From NCBI RefSeq assembly GCF_900090315.1, contig NZ_FMHZ01000002.1, positions 4,496,501 through 4,560,500 on the forward strand: 64,000 bases of DNA, written 5' to 3'. Of this stretch, positions 50,869-59,916 are shown piece by piece. The notes beneath the pieces were generated by a model. The model saw nothing but the letters and a program-made list of their open reading frames with translations, did not search any database and was not told the origin of the DNA. Numbering within the stretch: the first letter of the stretch is position 1; every line of letters starts with the position of its first letter. Source of the stretch: Micromonospora citrea (lineage in GTDB: Bacteria; Actinomycetota; Actinomycetes; Mycobacteriales; Micromonosporaceae). The position numbers were made by a program, and so were the translations under genes.

Positions 50869-52010
50869 GTCGGTACGACGTCGAGACGCTGATCCGGGAC
50901 ACGTTCCGCAGCCACGAGGCCGAGGCCGACGAGGGCGGTGCGGACCTGGCCGGGGCGGTGCGGGCGCGGGTGGCCCGGCGGCGTCGCCGGGCCACGGTGG
51001 CGGGGGCCGGGGCGGCGGCCGTGGCGGTGCTCGTCGCCGTCGGGGTGGTCCCGGCGCTCGTCGGGCAGGACCGTGCCCGACCGCCGGCGGGAGACACGGC
51101 GGCCGAGGACCGGGCGGCGACCGCGGACTGGCGCTGGGAGAGCTCCCTCGGCGCGGAGATCCGGGTGCCGGCGGGCTGGGCGGTCAACGACTTCGGCTGC
51201 GGGATGACCGACGGGCCCAGCGTGGTGCGGGGCGGGGGCCTGGCGCACACGTGCCTCACCCCGGAGGCGGTCCACAAGGAACTCGCGATCATCAGCGACC
51301 GGGTGGGACGGCAGCCGGACGACGCGCGGTTGCCAGGGCGGTCGGTCACCGTCAGCGGGGTGCCCGCCCTGCGCGCGGAGGGACGGCTGCCCGACGGCCG
51401 CTACGCCGGCACCATCAACGTGCCCCGGCGCGACGTCGCGATCGCGGTGCGGACCCGGGACGCGGCCACCACCCGGCGGATCCTGGACAGCCTCCGACTG
51501 GTGCAGACGGACCACGTCGGCTGCCCGACCCAGCGCCAACCGGTCGTCAACGCGCCGTTGCCCGGGTGGGAGCCGCCGCAGTCGTCGACGGCCTCCGATG
51601 CCCGCACGCCGCCGCGCGAGCCGTTCGTGCCGGAGCACCCGTCCGCCGTCTCCATCTGCGCCTACGGCTCCGGTGTGGGAGGGATGCCCCGCCCCGAACG
51701 GATCCGGGCGTCGACCCGGCTGGCCGGCGCGGACGCGACCGCGCTCGCCGTGGCGCTGAACGCCGCCCCCGCCGGGAGCAACCCCGCTGGCAAGGCGTGC
51801 CCCAGGCCCGAGCCGGCGGACGGCTACGACGTCCTGCTCCTCCTGCGCAGCCGGGACGGCGAACGACGGGTGGTGGCGAGCTGGAACCGGTGCGTGGGCC
51901 GCGGCCTGGACAACGGGGTGCGTCGGGCCCAGCTCACCGAGCCCCTGCTGGCCGCCATCATGCGACCGCTGGGCGTCGGATACGTCCTGGCCGCCCCTCT
52001 GTCCGACTGA
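50865..52010 (+). CDS. single-pass membrane protein paired with the second sigma factor
   Basis: The 381-residue product has a cytoplasmic, acidic then Arg-rich N-terminus (1-45), one membrane helix (about 45-66) and a large outside domain with several cysteines (for example FGCGMTD, HTCLT, VGCPT, SICAYG, KACPR, NRCVG) that may form disulfides. It resembles a sigma-factor regulator or a lipid/envelope sensor by position only. It ends six bases before the convergent glpK stop. Confidence 0.72.
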   Translation: MSRYDVETLIRDTFRSHEAEADEGGADLAGAVRARVARRRRRATVAGAGAAAVAVLVAVGVVPALVGQDRARPPAGDTAAEDRAATADWRWESSLGAEIRVPAGWAVNDFGCGMTDGPSVVRGGGLAHTCLTPEAVHKELAIISDRVGRQPDDARLPGRSVTVSGVPALRAEGRLPDGRYAGTINVPRRDVAIAVRTRDAATTRRILDSLRLVQTDHVGCPTQRQPVVNAPLPGWEPPQSSTASDARTPPREPFVPEHPSAVSICAYGSGVGGMPRPERIRASTRLAGADATALAVALNAAPAGSNPAGKACPRPEPADGYDVLLLLRSRDGERRVVASWNRCVGRGLDNGVRRAQLTEPLLAAIMRPLGVGYVLAAPLSD

Positions 52011-52016
52011 GCGTGC

Positions 52017-53501
52017 TCAGTCGACCCAGTCCAGGGTGCGCTCGACGGCCTTGCGCCAGTTGCGCAGCTCCCGTTCCCGGTGCGCGGGGTCCATGGTCGG
52101 CTCCCACTGCGCGTCGGAGCGCCACTGGGCGCGCAGCGTCGCCAGGTCCGGCCAGAAGCCGACCGCCAGGCCGGCCGCGTACGCGGCGCCGAGGCAGGTG
52201 GTCTCGGTGATCCGGCTGCGGACCACCGGCACGTCGAGCACGTCGGCGAGGAACTGCATCAGCAGCCCGTTCGCGGTCATCCCGCCGTCGACCCGCAGCC
52301 GGCGCAGCGCCACGTCGGAGTCGGCGTTCATCGCGTCGACCACCTCGCGGGTCTGCCAGGCCGACGCCTCCAGCACGGCCCGGGCCAGGTGCCCCTTGGT
52401 GATGTAGCCGGTCAGCCCGGCGATCACGCCGCGCGCGTCGCTGCGCCAGTGCGGGGCGAACAGCCCGGAGAAGGCCGGGACGACGTAGCAGCCGCCGTTG
52501 TCGTCGACGGTGCCCGCCAGCTCCTCCACCTCGGCGGCGGTGGAGATCAGCCCGAGGTTGTCGCGCAGCCACTGCACCAGGGAGCCGGTGACCGCGATCG
52601 CCCCCTCCAGCGCGTACGCGGCGGGCTGGCCCTCGATGCGGTAGGCGACCGTGGTGAGCAGGCCGTGGGTGGAGGGGACCGGGCTGGCGCCGGTGTTGAG
52701 TAGCAGGAAGCTGCCCGTGCCGTAGGTGCACTTCGCCTCGCCCGGCTGGAAGCAGGTCTGCCCGAACAGGGCCGCCTGCTGGTCGCCGAGCGCGCTGGCC
52801 ACCGGCACCCCGGCCAGCACCCCGGTCGCCTCCCCGTAGACCTCGGCGGAGCTGCGGATCTCGGGCAGCATCGCCGCCGGCACGCCCATCGCGTCGAGCA
52901 GCTCCGGGCTCCAGTCGAGGGTGGTCAGGTCCATCAGCAGGGTGCGGCTGGCGTTGGTCACGTCGGTCACGTGCCGCCCGGTCAGCTTCCAGATCAGCCA
53001 GCTGTCCATCGTGCCGAAGAGCACCTCGCCGGCCTCGGCGCGCCCGCGCAGCCCGTCGACGTGCTCCAGGAGCCAGCGCAGCTTCGGCCCGGCGAAGTAG
53101 GTGGCCAGCGGCAGGCCGGTGCGGGTGCGGAACAGCTCCTCGCCGTACGCCTGCTCCAGCTCGCGCAGCAGCGGGCCGGTGCGGGTGTCCTGCCAGACGA
53201 TGGCGTTGGCGACCGGCCGGCCGGTCGCCCGGTCCCAGACGAGGGTGGTCTCCCGCTGGTTGGTGATGCCCACGGCGGCGAGCCCGGCGGCGTCGGTGCC
53301 GGCGGCCCGCAGCGCCTCCCGGACCACCAGCTCCACGTTCTGCCAGATCTCCTCGGCGTCGTGCTCCACCCAGCCGGGTCTGGGGAAGATCTGCCGGTGC
53401 TCCCGCTGCGCCACGGAGACGATTTCCCCGGCGCGGTCGAAGACGATGCACCGGGAGGAGGTGGTGCCCTGGTCGATGGCGGCGACGTACTGGGGGGTCA
53501 C
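52017..53501 (-). CDS. glpK: glycerol kinase
   Basis: The 494-residue FGGY kinase has [13 protein letters not shown] near the N-terminus, [29 protein letters not shown] and [19 protein letters not shown] segments, and GSFLLLNTG in the ATP-binding half. It makes glycerol 3-phosphate. GTG 53501 ([14 protein letters not shown]) is the start. No glpF or glpD gene is beside it. Confidence 0.95.
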   Translation of the reverse strand: MTPQYVAAIDQGTTSSRCIVFDRAGEIVSVAQREHRQIFPRPGWVEHDAEEIWQNVELVVREALRAAGTDAAGLAAVGITNQRETTLVWDRATGRPVANAIVWQDTRTGPLLRELEQAYGEELFRTRTGLPLATYFAGPKLRWLLEHVDGLRGRAEAGEVLFGTMDSWLIWKLTGRHVTDVTNASRTLLMDLTTLDWSPELLDAMGVPAAMLPEIRSSAEVYGEATGVLAGVPVASALGDQQAALFGQTCFQPGEAKCTYGTGSFLLLNTGASPVPSTHGLLTTVAYRIEGQPAAYALEGAIAVTGSLVQWLRDNLGLISTAAEVEELAGTVDDNGGCYVVPAFSGLFAPHWRSDARGVIAGLTGYITKGHLARAVLEASAWQTREVVDAMNADSDVALRRLRVDGGMTANGLLMQFLADVLDVPVVRSRITETTCLGAAYAAGLAVGFWPDLATLRAQWRSDAQWEPTMDPAHRERELRNWRKAVERTLDWVD

Positions 53502-53611
53502 GGCAGCACCGTACCCGGACCGGCCGTGCCCCGCCGACCGGCCGCGCCCCGCCCGGCGGTCCCGGCCCCGGTCGGGGGCGGCCCGGGGTGGCGTCCGTAC
53601 GATGTGTGGAC

Positions 53612-54550
53612 GTGCGTGACATCGCCGTCTTCAGTGGTACCGCCCATCCCGAACTCGCCGCCGAGATCTGCGCCCACCTCGAGGTGCCCCTGCACCCGGT
53701 GCGGGTGTCCCGGTTCGCCAACGACTGCCTGGAAGTCCAGTTGCAGGCCAACTGCCGGGAGCGGGACGTCTTCCTGATCCAGCCGTTGGTGCCGCCCGTG
53801 CAGGAGCACCTGGTCGAGCTGCTGCTCATGATCGACGCGGCCCGGGGTGCCTCCGCCGGCCGGATCACGGTGGTGCTGCCGCACTACGCGTACGCCCGGT
53901 CGGACAAGAAGGACGCGCCGCGCATCTCCATCGGCGGGCGGCTCGTCGCCGACCTGCTCACCTCGGCGGGCGCGGACCGTGTGCTGGCGATGACCCTGCA
54001 CTCGCCGCAGGTGCACGGCTTCTTCAGCGTGCCGGTCGACCACCTGCACGCGCTGCGCGAGCTGGCCGAGCACTTCGCCCGCTACGACCTGAGCAACACG
54101 GTCGTGGTCTCGCCGGACCTGGGCAACGCCAAGGAGGCGGCGGCGTTCGCCCGCCGGCTCGGCACCCCGGTGGCCGCCGGGGCGAAGCAGCGGTTCAGCG
54201 ACGACCGGGTCAAGATCAGTGCGGTGATCGGGGACGTGGCCGACCGGGACGTGATCGTGCTGGACGACGAGATCGCCAAGGGCAGCACGGTGATCGAGCT
54301 GATGGAGCACCTGCGCGAGCTGAAGGTCCGCTCGATCCGGCTGGCCTGCACGCACGGCCTCTTCTCCAGCGACGCCCTGCGGCGGCTCAGCGAGCAGGAG
54401 GGCGTGCTGGAGATCGTCTGCACCAACACGGTGCCGATCCCGGCCGACAAGCGGGTGCCGAAGCTCGAGGTCCTCTCCGTCGCGCCGGCGCTGGCGGAGG
54501 CGATGCGTCGCATCCACAACGGCGAGTCCGTCAGCACCCTCTTCGCCTGA
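53612..54550 (+). CDS. prs: ribose-phosphate diphosphokinase family protein (paralog)
   Basis: The 312-residue product has the Prs fold: [57 protein letters not shown] (compare DLHAAQIQGFF), and the PRPP loop [11 protein letters not shown]. It should join ATP and ribose 5-phosphate to give PRPP. The loop and several contacts differ from the usual DDxIDTGGT, so it may be a specialised form. GTG 53612 follows TACGAT by eight bases; other GTGs at 53604-53606 are possible. Confidence 0.85.
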   Translation: MRDIAVFSGTAHPELAAEICAHLEVPLHPVRVSRFANDCLEVQLQANCRERDVFLIQPLVPPVQEHLVELLLMIDAARGASAGRITVVLPHYAYARSDKKDAPRISIGGRLVADLLTSAGADRVLAMTLHSPQVHGFFSVPVDHLHALRELAEHFARYDLSNTVVVSPDLGNAKEAAAFARRLGTPVAAGAKQRFSDDRVKISAVIGDVADRDVIVLDDEIAKGSTVIELMEHLRELKVRSIRLACTHGLFSSDALRRLSEQEGVLEIVCTNTVPIPADKRVPKLEVLSVAPALAEAMRRIHNGESVSTLFA

Positions 54551-54614
54551 CCCACCCACCCCACCCACCCCACCCCACGCCCCGCCACCCCACGCCCGCC
54601 ACGCCGGTCCCGCC

Positions 54615-54687
54615 CGCGATCTTGCCCTTCCTGCCCCGGCAAACAGGGCAAAGCGCCCGATCCGAGGGCTGAGACTGCAAGATCGCG
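54615..54687. repeat. REP-like inverted-repeat element with GCGATCTTGC ends
   Basis: CGCGATCTTGC (54615-54625) is an exact inverted repeat of GCAAGATCGCG (54677-54687). A nested hairpin TTGCCC (54622-54627) / GGGCAA (54646-54651) lies inside. A CCCACCCCA-rich run (54550-54600) precedes it, between prs and a convergent ATP-binding protein gene. Confidence 0.7.
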
Positions 54688-54724
54688 GCGGTGGGGTCGC
54701 GGGGGCGGCGCGGCGGTGGCGAGG

Positions 54725-55192
54725 TCAGTCGCGGCGGTGGCGGCCGATGTGCTCGGGGGCGCCGACGGTGGTGCTGATGCGTACGGTGGTGCCGGCGGCG
54801 CCGGTGTCGACCTCCATGGCGTCGCTCAGCTCCCGGGCCAGCCAGAGCCCCCAGCCGCCGGCCGTGTCGGGTGCGGGTCGGCTCCGGTCGCCCAGCCGCT
54901 GCGTGCTGATGCCCCTACCGTGGTCGGACACCTCGCAGACGAGTTGCCCCGACTGCCGCCACAGCCGCAGCCAGCCCCGGCCGCCGCCGTGCCGGACCGC
55001 GTTCGTGATCAGCTCGTTGACCGCCAGCACGAAGTCGTCCAGGCGCTGCCCGGCCAGCCCGGCGGCGTGCGCGCAGGAGGTGACCGAGTGTCGCAGCTCG
55101 GTCACCTGGGCCTGTTCGAAGGCCTCGGCGATCAGGGGGGAAGGTTCGATGGGCACAACCGTACGCGGTGTCGGGGATTCTGCGTTCGTCAT
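54725..55192 (-). CDS. ATP-binding anti-sigma-type regulator (RsbW/SpoIIAB-like HATPase)
   Basis: The 155-residue product has a single GHKL ATPase fold with N box NELITNAVRHGGG, G1 box DHGRGI and G2 region GGWGLWLARELSD. It resembles the serine-kinase anti-sigma regulators of actinobacteria. The partner is unknown; a STAS-ATPase protein gene lies 3 kb away. ATG 55192 has a weak ribosome-binding site. Confidence 0.85.
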   Translation of the reverse strand: MTNAESPTPRTVVPIEPSPLIAEAFEQAQVTELRHSVTSCAHAAGLAGQRLDDFVLAVNELITNAVRHGGGRGWLRLWRQSGQLVCEVSDHGRGISTQRLGDRSRPAPDTAGGWGLWLARELSDAMEVDTGAAGTTVRISTTVGAPEHIGRHRRD

Positions 55193-55303
55193 GGCCCCGT
55201 CCCGACAACTGATCACTGGATTTTTTGCGGCATTTCCACCGTACGTCAGCGTTTCTCGCCGTGCATGTGGCGGCCCGCCGGCCGCCCACTTGGCTGTGGC
55301 ATC

Positions 55304-56440
55304 GTGACGACCGTGCCGACGCCCCCCGGTGGTTTCGAGGTCCCGCTCTGGCGGGCCATCGCCGTGTTCCGGGTGGCCTCCCTGGCGTACGTCTGCGTGC
55401 TGGTCGTGCGGCACTTCGACCGGTACGCCCACCCGCTCGCGGCCGGCGGCCTGGTCCTGCTGATGGCGGCCTGGACCGGCGTGACCGCCGTCGGGTACGC
55501 CCGCCCGGCCCGGCGTGGCTGGCCGCTGCTCGTGGCGGACCTCTCGGTCGTCCTCGGCATCCTGCTGGTCAACCCGTGGGTGGTCGGGCGGGAGGCGCTC
55601 GCCTCCGGCGTGCCCACCCTGGCGGTTGCCTGGCTGGCCGGCCCGGTGCTCGCCTGGGCCGTCTCCGGCGGACGGCGGCGGGGCACCGTGGCCGCGCTGG
55701 TGCTCGGCGCGGCGGACCTGGCCACCCGGGAACGGATCGGCCAGTCCTCGCTCACCGGGGTGATCCTGCTGCTGCTCGCCGGGGTGGTCGTCGGGCACGT
55801 CGCCCGGCTGGCCGTGACCGCCGAGGAGCGGCTGCACCGGGCGGTCGAGCTGGAGGCGGCCACCCGGGAACGGGAGCGGCTGGCCCGGGACATCCACGAC
55901 GGCGTCCTCCAGGTGCTCGCGCTGGTGCAGCGGCGCGGCGCCCACCTGGACGGCGAGGCCGGCGAGCTGGCCCGGCTCGCCGGGGAGCAGGAGGCGGCGC
56001 TGCGCGCCCTGATCGCCGGTGCCGCGCCGGCCGGCGCCGGCACCGAGAGCGGCCCGGTGGACCTGCGCGCGCTGGTCGGCCGGTACGCCTCCGCGACGGT
56101 CTCGCTCTCCGCGCCGGCCACCCCGGTGTCGTTGCCCGGGCCGGTGGCCCGCGAACTGGCCGCGGCGACGGCCGCCGCGTTGGACAACGTCGCCCGGCAC
56201 GCGGACGGGCGGGCCTGGGTGCTGATCGAGGACGAGGAGGCGACGGTGACCGTCTCGGTCCGCGACGAGGGCCCGGGCTTCCCGGACGGTCGGCTGGACG
56301 AGGCCGTCGCCGAGGGCCGGCTCGGCGTCGCCCGGTCCATCCGGGGGCGCCTCGCCGACCTGGGCGGCACGGTGCGGATCACCTCCGCGCCGGGCGCCGG
56401 CACGGAGGTGGAGCTGACCGTCCCGAGGGCGGCACGGTGA
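55304..56440 (+). CDS. sensor histidine kinase (MacS/NarX-type, HisKA_3)
   Basis: The 378-residue product has about four to six membrane segments (20-165), then RLARDIHDGVLQVLALVQ with phospho-acceptor His198, and a HATPase with ALDNVARHADG, DEGPGF and GGTVRITSAPGAGTEVELTVP. It senses an unknown signal and phosphorylates the regulator encoded 46 bases downstream. GTG 55304 is chosen because it starts just before the first membrane helix. Confidence 0.9.
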   Translation: MTTVPTPPGGFEVPLWRAIAVFRVASLAYVCVLVVRHFDRYAHPLAAGGLVLLMAAWTGVTAVGYARPARRGWPLLVADLSVVLGILLVNPWVVGREALASGVPTLAVAWLAGPVLAWAVSGGRRRGTVAALVLGAADLATRERIGQSSLTGVILLLLAGVVVGHVARLAVTAEERLHRAVELEAATRERERLARDIHDGVLQVLALVQRRGAHLDGEAGELARLAGEQEAALRALIAGAAPAGAGTESGPVDLRALVGRYASATVSLSAPATPVSLPGPVARELAAATAAALDNVARHADGRAWVLIEDEEATVTVSVRDEGPGFPDGRLDEAVAEGRLGVARSIRGRLADLGGTVRITSAPGAGTEVELTVPRAAR

Positions 56441-56486
56441 GGCCGGGGACCGGCCGTCCCCGGCCGGTGCGACGGAGGGGGAGACC

Positions 56487-57164
56487 ATGAGCGGTGTGCG
56501 CGTGATGGTGGTCGACGACCACCCGATGTGGCGGGAGGGGGTGGCCCGGGACCTCACCGAGGCCGGCCACGTCGTCGTCGCCACCAGCGGCGAGGGGCGG
56601 CAGGCCGTCCGGGTCGCCGCGGCCACCCGGCCCGACGTGGTGGTCCTGGACCTGCAACTGCCGGACGTCTCCGGGGTGGAGGTGATCCGGGGGCTGCGCG
56701 CCGCGCTGCCGCAGGTGCGGGTGCTGATGTTGTCGGCCAGCGGCGAGCAGCAGAGCGTGCTGGACGCGGTGAAGGCGGGCGCCACGGGCTACCTGGTGAA
56801 GTCCGCCGCCCCCGCCGAGTTCCTGGAGGCGGTGCGCCGGACGGCGGCGGGGGAGCCGGTCTTCACGCCCGGCCTGGCGGGGCTGGTCCTCGGCGAGTAC
56901 CGCCGGCTGGCCGCCGCCCCGTCGGGGGCCGCCGCGACGGCCGGTCGGGACTGCGCCGCCGGCCCGGCACCCCGCCTCACCGACCGGGAGACCGAGGTGC
57001 TGCGGCTCGTGGCCAAGGGCATGTCCTACAAGCAGATCGCCGACCGGCTCGGGCTGTCCCACCGCACCGTGCAGAACCACGTGCAGAACACGTTGGGCAA
57101 GCTCCAGCTGCACAACCGGGTCGAGCTGACCCGGTACGCGATCGAGCGCGGCCTGGACGACTGA
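56487..57164 (+). CDS. NarL/LuxR-family response regulator
   Basis: The 225-residue product has a receiver domain (Asp10-Asp11, phospho-acceptor Asp55, Lys about 105 in YLVKSA) and a C-terminal LuxR-type helix-turn-helix (LTDRETEVLRLVAKGMSYKQIADRLGLSHRTVQNHVQNTL, about 165-204). It pairs with the upstream kinase. GGGGGAGACC lies before ATG 56487. Confidence 0.93.
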   Translation: MSGVRVMVVDDHPMWREGVARDLTEAGHVVVATSGEGRQAVRVAAATRPDVVVLDLQLPDVSGVEVIRGLRAALPQVRVLMLSASGEQQSVLDAVKAGATGYLVKSAAPAEFLEAVRRTAAGEPVFTPGLAGLVLGEYRRLAAAPSGAAATAGRDCAAGPAPRLTDRETEVLRLVAKGMSYKQIADRLGLSHRTVQNHVQNTLGKLQLHNRVELTRYAIERGLDD

Positions 57165-57238
57165 GGCCGCCGGGAGACCGCCCCCGGACGGTTCCCCGAC
57201 AGCCCCGGCGCCGGCCACGGACCCACTGTCGCGCCGGG

Positions 57239-57811
57239 TCAGACCGAGTGCGGCGGCCGTGTCTCGTGGATGGCCAGCTCCTCGGCGCTCGCGCCGCCGC
57301 CGGCCGAGCCGGCGTCGTACGCGACCGAGTCGGTCTCCTGGTCGGTGTGCGCCCCCTCGTCCGGTTCGACGAGCCGGCCGACCTGGGCGTCGGCGACGCT
57401 GCCGAGCTGGCCGTGGTCGTAGAGGGAGACCGGCGAGTTCGGGTCGGAGGTGGGGCCGGGGTCGAGCACGTCCGCGTCGAGCTGGGCCTGCGCCGCGGCC
57501 TCCTCGCTGTCGGCCTCGGCGGCGATGTCCGGGTCGACGGGGCCGGCCAGCGGATCGTCGGCGGGGCGCTCGTACAGCTCCCGGTCGAGCTTGTAGTCGA
57601 GCGACTCGCCGTCGAGCTGCTCCTCGGCGGTGGTCCCGTACCGGTCCACCGCCACCGGCGTCCGGTCGCCCGGCAGCTGGGCCGGCTCCGGGCCGTCCGC
57701 CTCGCGCCCGGTCAGGACGTCGTCGTTGGCGGTCGAGTCGTCGTCGGCGGTGTCGGGCAGGCCCTCCGCCTCGGGGTCGGACACGGGGGTCGGGTACTCG
57801 TCGTCGCGCAT
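57239..57811 (-). CDS. DUF5709 domain protein
   Basis: The 190-residue, strongly acidic product contains GESLDYKLDRELYERPADDP (DUF5709 core) and ends with ASAEELAIHET. It is disordered in appearance and has no membrane helix. It is found in actinobacteria; the function is unknown. It lies tail to tail with the response regulator gene. Confidence 0.88.
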   Translation of the reverse strand: MRDDEYPTPVSDPEAEGLPDTADDDSTANDDVLTGREADGPEPAQLPGDRTPVAVDRYGTTAEEQLDGESLDYKLDRELYERPADDPLAGPVDPDIAAEADSEEAAAQAQLDADVLDPGPTSDPNSPVSLYDHGQLGSVADAQVGRLVEPDEGAHTDQETDSVAYDAGSAGGGASAEELAIHETRPPHSV

Positions 57812-57915
57812 GGCTGACCTCTACCCACTGCCCTCCCGGCGTAACCGGTGCCGGGCGTGGCCATCCGGGCGGAAGCATCGCTTCCCGGGACGGACGGGGA
57901 GGACCCGGGCGACGG

Positions 57916-58641
57916 TCAGCCGTCGGCGGCGAGCTCGTCCGCGGCGTACAGGACGCACCAGACGACCTTGCCGTCCGGGACGGGGCTGCTGCCCCAGCGG
58001 CGGGCGACGGTGTCGATCAGCAGCAGGCCGCGCCCGCCGACGGTGTCCAACGGCGCCGGCCCGGTGAAGGCCGGCTGCCGCGACGAGTGGTCGCGTACCG
58101 CGAGGTGCAGGGTGCTGTCCCGGGGGGCCAGCCGCACCGTCATCGGGGTCCGTGCGTGGGCGACCACGTTGCCCACCAGCTCGGTGACCGCGATGCAGCC
58201 CGGCTCGGTCAGCTCGTCCAGGCCCCAGCGGCGGCAGCCGTCGGTGACCAGTTGGCGGGCCTGCCGGGCGGCCTCCACGGCGGGCGGGAACTCGGCGTCG
58301 ACCACGGCGGCCATCGGCGCGGCGGCCAGCCCGGCCATCGCCCCGTCCAGGGTCGGCCAGGCGGGAACCCCCTCCACGGTGCCGGTCGGGTCGCAGAGCA
58401 GCAGGTCGGCGGCGGGCCAGTCGCGGATCTCCCGGCGCACTCCGGCGAAGACGTCCCGGGCCGCCGGGTCGGTCATCCGCAGGTCGGTCACGTCGGCCAC
58501 CACCGGGCCGGGCCGGGCGCAGAGCCGGGCGAGCAGCCCGTCGCGGACCGTGCGGACCTCGGACCGGTCGAGCACGCCGGTCAGCCGGACCACCCCGGAG
58601 GACCGGTCGGTCTCCACCCGGCAGCGCACGTCGGTCGGCAT
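57916..58641 (-). CDS. STAS domain fused to GHKL ATPase (partner-switch protein)
   Basis: The 241-residue product has a STAS domain (about 1-95, VVRLTGVLDRSEVRTVRDGLL and VVADVTDLRMTDPAARDVF) and a HATPase domain (about 110-235, CIAVTELVGNVVAHARTP, GGRGLLLIDTVARRWG). The serine that anti-sigma kinases phosphorylate in STAS (usually DSSG) is replaced by DPAA, so the switch may not work by phosphorylation. ATG 58641 is preceded by GGGACGATC. Confidence 0.82.
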   Translation of the reverse strand: MPTDVRCRVETDRSSGVVRLTGVLDRSEVRTVRDGLLARLCARPGPVVADVTDLRMTDPAARDVFAGVRREIRDWPAADLLLCDPTGTVEGVPAWPTLDGAMAGLAAAPMAAVVDAEFPPAVEAARQARQLVTDGCRRWGLDELTEPGCIAVTELVGNVVAHARTPMTVRLAPRDSTLHLAVRDHSSRQPAFTGPAPLDTVGGRGLLLIDTVARRWGSSPVPDGKVVWCVLYAADELAADG

Positions 58642-58700
58642 GATCGTCCCATTCTGCCTTCCCGGGCCGGGTCCCGCACCGGTCCGCCCGGCCCTGTGCA

Positions 58701-59699
58701 TCAGCGGTCCGTCCGCGTCCGGCGGGCCATCGCGGCCACCGTCCCGACGGCCGTGCCCGCCGCCGCCAGCCCGAAGGCGGCGGACATCCGCACCAGTTGC
58801 CGTCGCCGGCCGTGCCAGCCGCCCTCCCGCTGGGCCGCCGCGTCGGCGTGGAAGACGTTGCCGGTGCTGTCCAGCCGCGGGGCGGGTCCGAACTGGGTGC
58901 GGTGGGTGTACCAGCCGAGGACCCGTTCGGCCAGCGCCGGGGCGAGCCGCCACTGCAGGCCGATCAGCCGGGCGGCCCCGCCGGCGTACGCCTCGCGGCG
59001 CGGCCGGCGCAGCATCCGGACGATCGTCTCCGCCACCACCTCGGGCGGGTACACCGGGGGCGGCGGCGTCAGTTCCCGCCCGCTGTGGTTGGCGGCGTGC
59101 CCGAAGAACGGGGTGTCGATGGTGGCCGGCAGCACCGTGCAGATCGAGATGTTGCCGCGCCCGGTGACCCGCAACTCCTGGCGGACCGTGTCGGCCAGGC
59201 CGCGGATGCCGTGCTTGGTGGCGTTGTACGCCGACTGGTAGGGCATCGCCACCTCGGCCAGCACCGAGGCGTTGTTGATCAGCACCCCGCCGCCCGCCGC
59301 GCCCAGGTGCGGCAGCGCGGCCCGGGTGCCGTACGCGGCGCCGAGCAGGTTCACCTCCAGCACCCGGCGGAACTCGGCCACGGGGATCTCGTCGAAGAGG
59401 CCGACCGCGCTGACCGCGGCGTTGTTGACCCAGCCGTCGATCCGGCCGAACTCGGCCACGGCGCGCGCGGCGAGGCGCTCGACCGCCGCCGGGTCGGTCA
59501 CGTCGGTCGGCACGACGAGCGCGCGCCCGCCCAGTTCCCGGCACCGCTGCGCCACCCGGTGCAGGGCGGGCTCGCTGCGGGCGGCGAGCACCACGGCGGT
59601 GCCCCGCCGGGCGAGGGCGTACGCCGTGGCCGTGCCGATCCCGCTGGAGGCACCGGTGATCACCACGGTGGCGTCGGCGAGGCTGCGGGTGAGAGGCAT
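58701..59699 (-). CDS. short-chain dehydrogenase/reductase (with C-terminal extension)
   Basis: The 332-residue SDR has TGASSGIG (14-21), NNAAVSA and the catalytic pair Tyr158-x3-Lys162 (YNATKHG). About 80 residues after the core include a basic stretch and a hydrophobic helix near 305-325 (LVRMSAAFGLAAAGTAVGTVAAMA), so it may be membrane-anchored. The substrate is unknown. ATG 59699 is the family start. Confidence 0.88.
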   Translation of the reverse strand: MPLTRSLADATVVITGASSGIGTATAYALARRGTAVVLAARSEPALHRVAQRCRELGGRALVVPTDVTDPAAVERLAARAVAEFGRIDGWVNNAAVSAVGLFDEIPVAEFRRVLEVNLLGAAYGTRAALPHLGAAGGGVLINNASVLAEVAMPYQSAYNATKHGIRGLADTVRQELRVTGRGNISICTVLPATIDTPFFGHAANHSGRELTPPPPVYPPEVVAETIVRMLRRPRREAYAGGAARLIGLQWRLAPALAERVLGWYTHRTQFGPAPRLDSTGNVFHADAAAQREGGWHGRRRQLVRMSAAFGLAAAGTAVGTVAAMARRTRTDR

Positions 59700-59916
59700 T
59701 GTCAGCCCGTACCCAGGCTGACGGGGGTCATGCGGCCGATCATCGGTCGGATAACCGTCGGTGCGCGGGCGGTGAACAGCGGAGGGTTGACGCTTGCCGT
59801 CGGGCAAGCACCCGCCGGGCTCTTCCCGATCTGCCAGGTTTCGGCTTGCGGGAGTCTGGTTAATGGGACCCTCTGACCGAGGACCACCGCTTGAGAAGTT
59901 CGCATGGAGGTGACCC

